Position numbers and translations under genes: made by a program. From contig NW_015971537.1 in NCBI RefSeq assembly GCF_000182565.1, forward strand, positions 903,299 to 967,298: DNA of 64,000 nt, written 5' to 3'. This document shows, in pieces, positions 21,000 to 31,741 of the stretch (position 1 is the stretch's first letter; every line of letters begins with the position of its first letter). The notes beneath the pieces are model-generated. The model saw only the letters and a program-made list of their open reading frames with translations, was not told the origin of the DNA and searched no databases. This DNA is from Spizellomyces punctatus DAOM BR117 (lineage: Eukaryota > Chytridiomycota > Chytridiomycetes > Spizellomycetales > Spizellomycetaceae).

Positions 21000-23839
21000 C
21001 TACCCACCAACACCCACAAACTCCCCATACAAATGCCCAACAACAATCGGAACACAAGAGACAACCAACGGCCCCAAAACCAATCCCAAGGGAAACCCAA
21101 ACTGGTAATACCCAAGCCAAAACGCTAAACCCGTCAACAACAAATTCGGACCTGTACTCGACACATGATGAGAATCAACAAGATGCCCCATCTCTTCCTC
21201 CAATATCGCAGGATCAATCACCCACGCTACAATCAAGTGGACCATCAAGAGTCCCCCACCTTCCACTACACCCCACCACCCACTCATACGCGTCCATAGG
21301 CGGATCGCGGCTGGAATGGCGAAATAGTACGAGGGGACAATGGGGATGAGTGTTGCGAGGCCTGTAATGAATGTAGGGATATAAACGAGGTCGAGGTGGG
21401 TGATGGAGTGGGTGAGGTAGGTAGAGAGCATATGGTAGAGCGTGAGTTTGAGGTTCACGATCAGAGCGGATTGAACGGCATGTTCAAGAGCGTGCCTGTT
21501 TTTTGATTTCCTTCATCAGTATTTTCTTTTTCCAAATAATGTTTGTCAAAATACAAAACATACCGCAACTTTTGTTTCGGATCCACCAACCCAATCACCC
21601 GCCCCGCATGTCCAACCACCCCAACATGCCCCGCAACAAAAGCATACAAACTCGCCAAAAACAAAATCCACTGAAAGAGGACATCAAATGCATATGTGAC
21701 GCCCACAACAAAGAGGACCACCAATGCTACCGCCGCTCCACCCAGGAATTGAGCGGTACGCGCCGCAAATGTCCCCAAAGATGCCGGCATAGCATTTGCA
21801 TTCGACAATGTATTCGCATCTTTATCTAATAGTCGGAGAACTGTGTCGAGGAGGTTGAGACCGTGGGATCGGAGTTCGTCGGTTGCGGGGGGAAGCTGGT
21901 CCGCCAAGGACGTCAAATTAAAATTTCCGCGGAAAACTTGGAGTAAAAGGTCCCCCGTCTGTGGTAACATGTCAAAAATACCACGTTCGGCAGGTGTCGT
22001 CCTCGTGGGTGTCGGTCTAGGTTTTTTTTTTCCATCTACAACAGCGTCCGTATCCTTCCTCACCAATGCCAAGTAGTCTATACTCTTGTGGATCATATCG
22101 AATAACTCTTGGGCGGTTAGGTCAGATGGGTTGGCGCTGCTCTTATCGCGTTCCAAATAGGCCACGGTTCGAGCTTCGAGATCAGAGACGAAGCGGAGGG
22201 CTTGCTCCCGTAGTTCGTCGTTGGCGAGAACAGAGCGGTTGACGAAGCGGATCGTGTCGTCTATGATGAGACCTGTTTCCTGTCCGACCTGGAAAGAAAG
22301 GAATTTTAACACCTTCATCATAGAAGAACGAGTGCAATAAAATGCACGTACCTTGAACAAGAGAAACCCACCCCCACCGAATGCAGCCACCAGCGTTGAA
22401 ATAATCAACAGTCCAGATAATAACCCATTCAAGTTCCTTCGTAACCACCGCTTGCTTCCCACCCGACATTTTTGATAACACCATCCCAACCCCCACTGTA
22501 TGCTCCCAATAGCCTGACGGCACAATCCCGTTTGTACAATCCCCGTCGTATCCCGAACCTTTTTCTGCTCTCGGTCATTCACAACGACATACCGACGATA
22601 AGCCCCTAACCCAACATGCCACACAAAATAACAAACACCCCCACACACAACACCCATCCCAATCGCCGAAAACGCTTTCAAACTCGCCTCCCATCTCTCA
22701 ACAACAAATCGAAATAAAGCGTACCGAACCACCCATAAAAACAAAACTTGGAGGTACTGCCCCTTGGGCGCTGTCGTGAACCCCGGTGTACGAATCCCGA
22801 GTGCAGCTGGTAATGACTGTGAAAAAGATCGTTTCCGGGATACCGCTCTCGTACTATCGGGTCTACGAAACGAGACGGGGTGTCGGAGGGTGGCATGTGG
22901 TCGTTGCAAGGGTACATCCTCATCGCTCGCTTCCGATTCCAAGAGAATCATACTGGAGAGTTCGCGTGAGAATTTTTGGAGAGGTTCCAAAATGGGTTCG
23001 TCGCCGGATGTCGTTGACGATGGTGAGGTATCTACCCCATTCCATCGGGTATGGATATCACTTTCGGAAACAGATCGAAAACGCATTCCTTTCCGTCCTT
23101 TTCGACGGCGCACGGTCGTGTGTTTTCGACCCCTTAAAGACTCGTGCTCGGTTTTGGAAAGCGAGGGTGAAGGTTCTGTAGGCTTGGGCTTTTCTCTTTG
23201 CTTACGATTATGTGGTGTCGATATACGGTGGATGAGACGGATACAAACGGTAAACATGGCGGAAAGGAGGTGCCAGAATATACCTAGAATCATCTAACCC
23301 AAAGTCCATGAGCCTTTTTCTGTTACATATATAACTTGTGTGGACGTTACCTTGGTTGGCACTCCTACCATCCACCAAACCACATTCCTCCATCCCAACC
23401 CAGAGCCCGTCGTCCCACCCTCTTGATCATCCTTTAAAAACACTTGCATCCGTTCTGTTAGCGAGACTTTGATCCCATGCAACGGCACCGAAAGAACAGC
23501 AGCATAAAAAAACGGATTAAAGTACGGTCGAATCAACACTATAAGAAACACAACATTAACCTTAAATAATGATGGTTCCTTCCGACTCGCCCACAAAACT
23601 TACCATAATTCAAATAAACAAGTCCCAAAGCCCCCAACCCCAAGCACCACACCGTAAACCCAATCACCGCTTCCCTCGTCCTTGTCATCACCCATTGCCG
23701 ACCCTCTCTGTCATCTACATCCAAAAAACCCCCAGTCAACACTTGAATGCACAAAACTCGACGACATCGTTTCCATACCATGCGTGACGCCACCGACGAG
23801 GGACTTTTCGGAATTGGGAACGGGATAGTGAGGAGGCAT
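21000..23839 (-). CDS. TMEM245: TMEM245-like multi-pass membrane protein
   Basis: Exons 23779-23839, 23604-23714, 23351-23538, 22352-23293, 21564-22288, 21000-21495; 840 aa (human about 879). N-terminal hydrophobic pair (IGFTVWCLGLGALGLVYLNY, then RPYFNPFFYAAVLSVPLHG), a basic S-rich cytosolic region with RRRKGRK, central TM helices, then the conserved C-terminal block LTHLDLVYIP-like, TGLATLIPIVPSYYFAIPAA and a run of TM helices ending in GLAFWLGYYQFG. TMEM245 belongs to the AI-2E-transporter-like superfamily; its substrate is unknown. The intron at 22289-22351 is 63 bp and in frame, so the ORF reads through it. Confidence 0.87.
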
Positions 23840-24665
23840 GTATGTATATCGGTAACATAGAAACGTTTCGTTTGGAACTAGGTGGTATAACGGGTTGGAG
23901 CGAGTAAATGCTCCTTTTTGCTTGCTTTTTCGTTGGAATGCGACGACGAGTGTGGAAAGGTCGGGGATCAAGATGACATATGCCAGGAAACAAACGCGTT
24001 CGATCAGATGAATGTCTGGCAAGCGATGCTCAACGGGTTTATGGAAGGGTTAAAAGTCAAAGCAGCCAGAAGAGAGGGATGCAATTGTAAAGGTTAAGAA
24101 AGGAGCAGGCACTGGGCTACTGAATCGTCATGCCTGTAAGATATCTTGTTCGGGTCCGCCAATGTCTACTGCAAATGAGATGGAATATCGATAGGCAAAT
24201 GTCAGTTGAACTGCAGCCCCACGAGCCGTATACAAGAACCAGCACTCTCTCGAGTGATTTGGTGGATGGTACGTGCAATAACGGTGGATATCACCGCAGG
24301 AAAAAGGGCTGGTTCTTGTGTTTTCAAACTATTTCACCTGGTAAATGGTGGATTGCTTCCCTTGCAGCAATGTCGGGGCATATGAGCAGCTACTTTCTCG
24401 ATACTAGACGTCTATCCAGCAAAGCTATAGACACTTCATGATGGATGGCTTTATGCGCTAACCTCGTCCATCACGGTTCTCGAATACAAAGGACATTATC
24501 AAGGACTATGAATGTTCAAACTATATGTGCATTCTCTGGATATATTCGTTGTCGACCCTACGCCAACTGCATAAAGACGGCCAAACCAGACAAACAAGTA
24601 ACACTACTTTTAGGACTAGACTTAAGGCGGTATAACATCAAGTATGCCCCAAATGGGTAACCCCA
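23840..24665. other. spacer between TMEM245 5' end and GPCR 3' end
   Basis: Unassigned. Short ORFs on the plus strand show no family resemblance or splice chain. Confidence 0.4.
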
Positions 24666-26079
24666 TCAAGGCATCATCTTCCCCTTCACTGCAAACGACT
24701 GTCTTCGATCACTAATGGGTGCAGATCTCATGACTGACTCTTGCGGCGTTGCATCCTTTTCTACCGTTTTGCCCATCGGCCAGCAACCCAGGAAATCCTT
24801 TGCGCAACGCGCCCATCGGTTATCGAGGACAATAAAAAGAACAGGGTTGAAAGCTGAGCTGTTTTTGAGGGTGGTATTAGCATGTGTGGTGGTGAGTACA
24901 ACAAGTGTTTGCAAACAACTTACTTTACTATCGCACCCAAGAAGGCTAGACAATCTAATAGCATGGGGACTTGGACACTGCCAATCATGGACCAAAGGAA
25001 ATTGATATCGTAAAGCAACCAGTTGAACGCAAAGACCAGTACGAGGATTAAACTCTTCTTAGCGAGTTTAGCTTCTAATGCATCCATTTTTCGTGTGGAT
25101 GCTGAATTGGGTCGTGTGGAATCGACCACTGGTGGACTAGACATTGATGACGACTCTTCTCCAGTACCTGCTTGGACGTGGGCCCATTTCTTGCTGGCCA
25201 AGCGGACTTCTCGGTTAATGAAATAGTATGCGACGCCAAACGCTCCAAGGGCGATAGTGACGGTCGCGAGACACATGACGGTGAAAAAGATGGTCCCTGG
25301 CCTTTTACCGGACCAGTCACCAGTCTGTAAAAAACATGTTAGTCAGGCAGTTGGGTAAAAAGGAAAATAGCCCAAATACCTACACAATACCTGTCATTAA
25401 ACACAAAAGATATTAGCATATTGTGGACAACGTGCCATGAACCAGTCTATACTCACAGAAATGAACTTTGCAATCGATACGCATCCCCTTTCACCATGTA
25501 CGGTATCGCGCACAGCACCCCACTATATATCCATGTTGCGGCCACGGCCATCATCGCTTGTCTCATTGTCAAAGGCCGGCGCTTAACGACTGCCATGTAC
25601 CGTTCCATGCCGAGGGCCGTGAGACCTAGGAGGGATTGAGACTGGGAGATGGTGAGTCGGTTGTAATGAACGTTTGTGAATGGAACATATACCGTACCGA
25701 AAACATTACAGTAAAATTCCCATCCAACTACCAAACCAAAAAGCCCATTGTTTAGTTCATGCGCACACATCCCCCAACGAACGATGCAAAACACAACACT
25801 TACAACACATCCAAGCTTGCCTGTGGCATATCCCCCCTTCGACAAGTGAATCGATATCAAACTAAGTCTCTGGACCCCAATACACAAATCTGTAAAAGAC
25901 AAACTAAAGACCAAGGCATTTGCGGCGTTTCGGAGGTATCTGTATCTTGCAAACAGGATAAGAATAAACAGGTTTCCTGCGATGATGGCTACGGTGATGA
26001 TGACGAGGACAATGGCGGTGCCGTATGCGAGAGGGGGAAACGGGATCGTTTGTGAAAGGTCGAGGTCGCGGGCTTCCAT
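24666..26079 (-). CDS. rhodopsin-like (class A) seven-TM receptor
   Basis: Exons 25804-26079, 25698-25727, 25457-25641, 25384-25390 (7-nt micro-exon), 24924-25324, 24666-24858; 363 aa. TM1 contains GNLFILILFARYRYLR, TM2 NALVFSLSFTDLCIG. TM3 starts at C91 (3.25) and ends in E115-R116-Y117, exactly the 24-residue spacing of class A receptors. The micro-exon supplies the extracellular-loop-2 cysteine. TM6 has AFNWLLYDINFLW and TM7 NPVLF, followed by a basic helix 8 and a short tail. D94 occupies the position of the bovine rhodopsin counterion, but the retinal lysine position is Ile298 in this splice model. Likely a G-protein-coupled receptor; ligand unknown. Confidence 0.85.
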
Positions 26080-28295
26080 TTGGTGAAAAACTCTATTATG
26101 TACTCTAGATCGGTTTTGTCAAAAGAAGGAAATCGTCCTTTTGGTTTTCTTTTTTTTTTCCGTAATATTCTTCCTTTTTGGAGATGATTTATTCAGAACT
26201 GCTGGTGCACTGGGGTACGGCACCAAACACACATTTTGTTAAATAAGCGTTTCTCCTTCCTTCCATGTTGTCCCCTCCGGCCCGCCCGCCTCCAACAAAT
26301 ACCCTAAACCCTAGGCACAATGACCCAAGAATAGTCGAAAGATTATCATCAGTAACTCACCTTGACCCCGGCTCACGTTCTGAAAAAAGGCGGCATATGC
26401 ATTGCCACAGCGGAGGGTTGCCCCTTCCGGTACCGAACTAAAGAAAGCAAAACATTCGTAGAATGGGTTATTTTTATAACTGGCAGGAATGTGGTATTTG
26501 TTGTTTTAATGTGTGTCCCATTATGAGGCCCGCAATGCCCTAGCAATACGGAGAGTCAAATCCTTCTAGGTGAATCTCGCCCCTCATCGTATTGCCACCA
26601 TTTTGCAGGTAATTAATCGAGGGATTTTGGGGACCCCCATTTTCAGTTGCCATCATTGCTCTTCCTTGGCAAGGGGTTTAACTATTCCGAGAGCACAATG
26701 GCTCGCATGACAGACACACGATGATAAGGGTTATGTGCTTTCGGGGGCCACCATCCTGATGAATTCAAATATCCGCAATTGTTATCCCTTCACCGAAACG
26801 CTATGCTACCAAGTAATGGTAAGCATGTCATTCCACGCCAGTTTCCTAGAGCTGTTAACAAGTAGAAACCACGCTGGCGTGTTTACATGTAGATAACTTG
26901 AACCTAATGCACTTCCCTTTAACTGCACACAATTTTACATTCAACTACCCTGCTTTTATCGGAGGTCTGCATAATGTGACGATGTCAACAATACCATATG
27001 TTTGGACAATCGCCAGACCCCAAGGCCACGGCTTGGTATGGAAGCCACATCTGGGCCTATCGCTAACGTATCTTACTAGATGAGCTCATGGCTGATCCTT
27101 GAAGTGCCAAAAGTGTGTAAAGTCATTTACCGTAGCGTGAAACCCCCCTAAATGCCACACTATCCAAAAATAACAAGCGTCGGTCTTACCGCCCATGTAT
27201 TACACATGATGGATGGGACGAGGGTTCCCGCTCTATCCATAACCATATACCCTACAATCTCAACGTCACCAATGTCTCTGACTTAGGACAGTGGCCAGCC
27301 AAGCTTTAACAGTTACCCACAAGAGTCTACATCCCTCATCCTGACAAGGCCAACACTTTGTTCTGCATGCAACTAAACAGCCACAGCCACTTTACCTAGG
27401 CATCTAACGAAAAAGTGCATACGGTGGAGTTTATCAGATTGGATTTTTCGTCCTGTTGATGCATCAGATGCGTTGCTATGTTTTCAAATGGACAGAGGTT
27501 ATGCATCCTTTGGTCCTTACCGGTTGATCACGCAAACAGCGTTACTCCTAGGCAGCAGGTATCTGGCCACTTTGGGGATGAAGCAAAAAATGGGGATCTT
27601 GGTCCTTTCTCGTAGGATGTCTCTACTGAAACCTGTGCCCAAAACGTCCCCAACAACATGCCTTAAGTGTTGAAAAAATCATTGATCGTTTTATAGACCA
27701 TGTAACCTCTTGCCAGCCTAGTTTAATCAGAACATATCTGTAATGAGACGATGGTGTCCACACTGACGGTCCGAACAATATTCTCACAGCTCGACTCCAA
27801 AAAAAAATAGCAGGTGCGTACATGGCCTCGCCCATAAACTACTCTGCTTTCACCCAAACGGCACAGCTTTCGTTGGTACGGAATGCCAACTCCACCAAAC
27901 CCCCATTGCTCTATGAGGATATCATGAGGGTTACATGGAGAGTTTGTTGAGGGTACGAACGGTGGGTGATAGGGTCGTCGAGACTGAATATTGCAGTGAG
28001 GGTTTTTACCATGACATCAAATGTGAAGGATCACAATGTGGGGATCAGTTTATTTGAATATCCTATTCTCATCCCTTGAGCAGCGTCAGATGCCTGCACC
28101 CAGGAAAGACATTTGTGTATGCATCAAGTGTCGTTCATGTACTTCCATCCCGGGAATGGGTGTTGTTCGAATGGATACATTCTTGGAATATAACATCTGC
28201 ATGCGAGCTCAGAATAAGAATCCCTTGGGGTCGGTATGAGTTATTAGAGGTCCAGCCAATACTGCATACACCATCCACATATTGGACACAGCCTG
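26080..28295. other. 2.2-kb gene-poor island
   Basis: No ORF above 70 codons and no splice chain matching a known family on either strand. A short telomere-like CCCTAAACCCTA is present near 26300. It could hold decayed transposon or a fast-evolving multi-exon gene that I cannot see. Confidence 0.4.
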
Positions 28296-29051
28296 TCACT
28301 CTACTTTCCCATCCACAAATTCCACAACGACTCGTCCCAAACCCCATCTACCGTCCTCCCACACTCTCCCCCCTTTTGAATATGCTAATTTATAAATATC
28401 GGTCTTGAGACGTCTGTTTGCGCGAATATGGAGAACGAGACCGACGGTTGCGCCGAGGAGGGTCGCCAAGACTGTAAAGGCTGCTAGAAGGGGGACGCTA
28501 AATGTACGGATCAGAATGATGAATTGGGACAGGAAGGAAAACGAGCAGGGAAAGACGTACCCAACCACTCCCACACTCGAACATCCATGACTCCGTCCTT
28601 CTTTTAAATCCTTATTCCATTTGTAGCATTCACCCACAGCATACTCCCTATCGACTCTACATTTCTCACGCTCCGCATCCTCCCTTTTCACGCACTCGGT
28701 ATATGCTTTAGCACGCTCATCCAAACACTCGTACACCATTCCACAATCTCGCTGAAGTATACCGGTACAGCCTGGTCCGTCGCAGGTCGTTTCGTAGATA
28801 CTGCAGTTTTGGGGACCGGTGGTCGTGGGAGGGAGGTAGGTTGTTGGACAGTTTGGCTGCGTGGGTCCCAGGTGACCGGTTGTGTGAAGGACAGAGAGGA
28901 CGAGGGCGAGGACGAGGAAAAATATGGCGGGTAGGAGAAGGATGGATTTCGGCTGGATGTGCGGTGTGATCGAGGGTGAGAGCTGTGGTCGTATGTGTGT
29001 TTTAGTGCACTGTGCTCCAGATATGCCAGATATGGTGCAAGGCCCCTTCAT
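28296..29051 (-). CDS. small cysteine-rich membrane protein
   Basis: Exons 28561-29051 and 28296-28497, about 230 aa; the 63-bp intron (28498-28560, GTACGT...TTTAG) is in frame and could be mistaken for coding. A signal-anchor helix lies near residues 35-58. It is followed by a ~95-residue extracytoplasmic domain with about 12 cysteines (CSIYETTCDGPGCTG, DCGMVYECLDE), then a second TM helix (PLLAAFTVLATLLGATVGLV) and a short basic cytosolic tail. I do not recognise the family. The first ATG is at 29051. Confidence 0.65.
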   Translation of the reverse strand: MKGPCTISGISGAQCTKTHIRPQLSPSITPHIQPKSILLLPAIFFLVLALVLSVLHTTGHLGPTQPNCPTTYLPPTTTGPQNCSIYETTCDGPGCTGILQRDCGMVYECLDERAKAYTECVKREDAEREKCRVDREYAVGECYKWNKDLKEGRSHGCSSVGVVGYVFPCSFSFLSQFIILIRTFSVPLLAAFTVLATLLGATVGLVLHIRANRRLKTDIYKLAYSKGGRVWEDGRWGLGRVVVEFVDGKVE

Positions 29052-30168
29052 ACCTTGGTTCCTTTCTCCACAATCACACTTCCATGATGAAACCAGCGTC
29101 GATGGAATACGTATCGCATCGTATACATTTTATGAGGTTTTTATCTTGTTTTACTGACGATAATGCAGTGGGGAGGGCAGTGAGCAGAAAAAGAAAAAAG
29201 CCCATAGCATAGCTTGTACATGCCGTCTAACCAAAAATTGTGGGTAGTTTTTACAACGCGTTTTGAACACTTTTTGGCAGCTGAACACTTTTGGCATTTC
29301 TTTACTTTTTGAAAACCACCAGAAACCCCCTGCAGGACAAAAGATGAATATGGAATGGGCCAGGTTGGAGCTCACCATCCTTTTCAGCATCCAATCTTGT
29401 CCTATGACACTCTTTGTAGATTCTATGCCCGGATGGAACACCCATAACATTGCACACCCCATCCAACGACACTGCAATGCCTTCTAGTCGTGATGTCTTC
29501 CCATGAAAAGACTATCTCGCTAACCGTCGATTTGATTACCATGTTCATCAGAAGCAGCCTGATGATTCTTGATGGAGATCAGCGTGGTTTCCGTCATAAA
29601 TGATAGCTTGGAAGTTGAAAGTTTTCATTATTTCCGACCACAATCATTGCATTTCTATAAGCGTAGAGAAGCTGGCTTCAGACCATAAAGTGGCATACCC
29701 TGGCCAGACGCACTTGACCACCTGTTCAAGTCGCCCCCAACATTGCTTTTGAGTTCACAGCCGCTTCTTTAGCGATTTGCCTTTAGCAATTGCCCCTGTT
29801 GCCTTTCCTTCTCCTTTGTCTTGGGGCAAATGCAAGTGCATCTATTAATGACTAATGGATCGGGCAGTTACCGTCCTTCACATGTTGAAGAGCTGAGCAC
29901 CGTCGAATCTTGTTTACATATTAATATAGCAATGGCCGAGCGGTCAACTTTATAGGATGTTTCTGCTATCCTCGAGGATATATGTATCAGTTGTTTACTG
30001 AACCTGTTCTTTACATTTTGGTATTCATGTCGTCCATCAGCAATTTGGATAGCAACCGCGGGTAGCAACAGTATGACGCAACCTTGCGCTTCGCACTGAT
30101 GACACATCCATGCATCGCTCGGCGGACTTGCCAGCGCTCACTGAACACTCGGTCCCATCTGCTGCACA
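29052..30168. other. spacer upstream of TANGO2
   Basis: No supported gene on either strand. Confidence 0.45.
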
Positions 30169-31339
30169 ATGTGTGTGATATTCTTCACTTTGGGACATCC
30201 AAAGTACAAGCTGTAAGTCTTCCTGCAAGATCGTTCTCTACTGTAGGGCTCTCGTCTGACCAAATATCCCTACTAGCATAATAGCAGGCAACCGAGACGA
30301 GTTTATTGACCGTGTAGCCCAACGTGCGCACTTCTGGTCCGAAATAGGCGCGCCCAATGTCCTCGCCGGAACCGATCAAGGCAAAATCCATGTGGGAGTT
30401 CCATTGGTTCAATCACCTGACCCTGATGCAGACAAAGTGGGAAAGGTACTAGAGTATTCAGGTGCCAAATACGAAAGGGAAACCATTACGAAAGCGACTC
30501 CCCAAGTTGCCGCGGAGACGTCGGGCGTTGATCAATCGGATGAAACGAATATAAATAGTAGTTCTGAAGCGCTACCACTTTCCTCCCCAGACCCATCTAG
30601 CGCTCCGCTTCAAACACATGGCACCTGGATGGGTATAAACAAAGCCACTGGACATCTTGGATTCATTACAAATTTTCGGGAACACCCTTCGCTAGTTAAT
30701 CCAACTGCTCTAACCAGAGGTTATCTCGTTCGCGATTTCCTTCTTTCATGCGCGGATCCACAGACGTATGCGGAAACAGTAGCCTCACAGCAATATCGAT
30801 ACAATGGCTTCAATCTCGTTCTTGGCGCCGTCAATCCAGGAGGGAATGAAGATGTGGTCGGGTGGTATTGTGGAAATAGGGGTCCTGTGCGGGATGAACC
30901 TCCCACATTGTTGAAAAAGGGTGTTATATACGGCATGTCAAACGGTGTGTTGATGGAAAAACGATCAGATTGGCCAAAAGTTGAGAGGGGGAAAGAGTTA
31001 CTTGAGCATCTGCTGTCAAATCCGCCGGATGACCACGAAACTCTGATAAACAGTCTTCTTGATGTGCTCCGAGATAAAACCACCTACCCCGACTCTGACC
31101 TCCCTTCTAACATGTTCAACTACGATTTAGAAAGATCACTATGTCCCATTTGTATTGACAGACACCGGGCGAAAGGGGGGTATGGAACACGCACACATAC
31201 CGTGCTGCTGGTGGATAACGAAAATCGAGGGCGTTTTGTAGAAGTAGATAGGTATCGGCTAGTTGATGGATCATCGGGTAAAAAGGAGGTGGAAGAAAAA
31301 GATGATAGGGTTGATTTTAGCTTCATACTTGGCTCTTAG
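30169..31339 (+). CDS. TANGO2: TANGO2-like NRDE protein
   Basis: Exons 30169-30212 and 30277-31339; 368 aa. The protein begins MCVIFFTLGHPKY and continues IIAGNRDEF, the NRDE signature that gives the family its name (Cys2 is a possible N-terminal nucleophile). Then HGTWMGINKATGHLGFITN, YNGFNLVLGAV, GNRGP, YGMSNGVL and the C-terminal YGTRTHTVLLVD. TANGO2 acts in mitochondria/ER-Golgi homeostasis and has been linked to haem and acyl-CoA handling; exact activity is unsettled. A ~55-residue S/T-rich insert lies between the NRDE segment and HGTW, absent from the animal protein. Confidence 0.92.
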
Positions 31340-31741
31340 TGCTATGGACTCATGTCTAGGTGGAGATAGTTTTGCTATCTGACTTTTTTCTTGCGTAAGG
31401 GTCTCTATTAATTTAATCAATAACTCCCTATTTTCTTGTCCCATTGGGTGCATAGTCCCGGTTTGAGCCCACGGGTTCCAATATATTCGCTCTGATAACT
31501 AACAAATGCAGGATCCAAACCAGGTGACTGCATATCTGATCGGAGTTGAAGGCCCCTACGAAATTTTCAGGGAGCTTCCACAATTCGGACATTTTCCTGT
31601 CGACTATAACCGCCAAGTGAATCGGACGATTTGGAATATGCGATCATTCCCTCCGAATCCAAAAATAAACAACCACCATCCAACCTTTTGCCCATTTTGA
31701 TTCTCCCTGCGTTTGGAAAATCAAAACGTTAACTTGCGTCG
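31340..31741. other. spacer upstream of the carboxypeptidase gene
   Basis: Promoter region for the AGBL-type gene; no other feature seen. Confidence 0.5.

Noticed and set aside
23711-24022. 103-codon minus-strand ORF as a separate gene
   Set aside because: Its middle part is the first exon of TMEM245 (23779-23839); the rest is untranslated or intronic.
24666-26079. Calling the GPCR a bona fide opsin
   Set aside because: The retinal lysine at 7.43 is not present in the best splice model, so only class A receptor is claimed.
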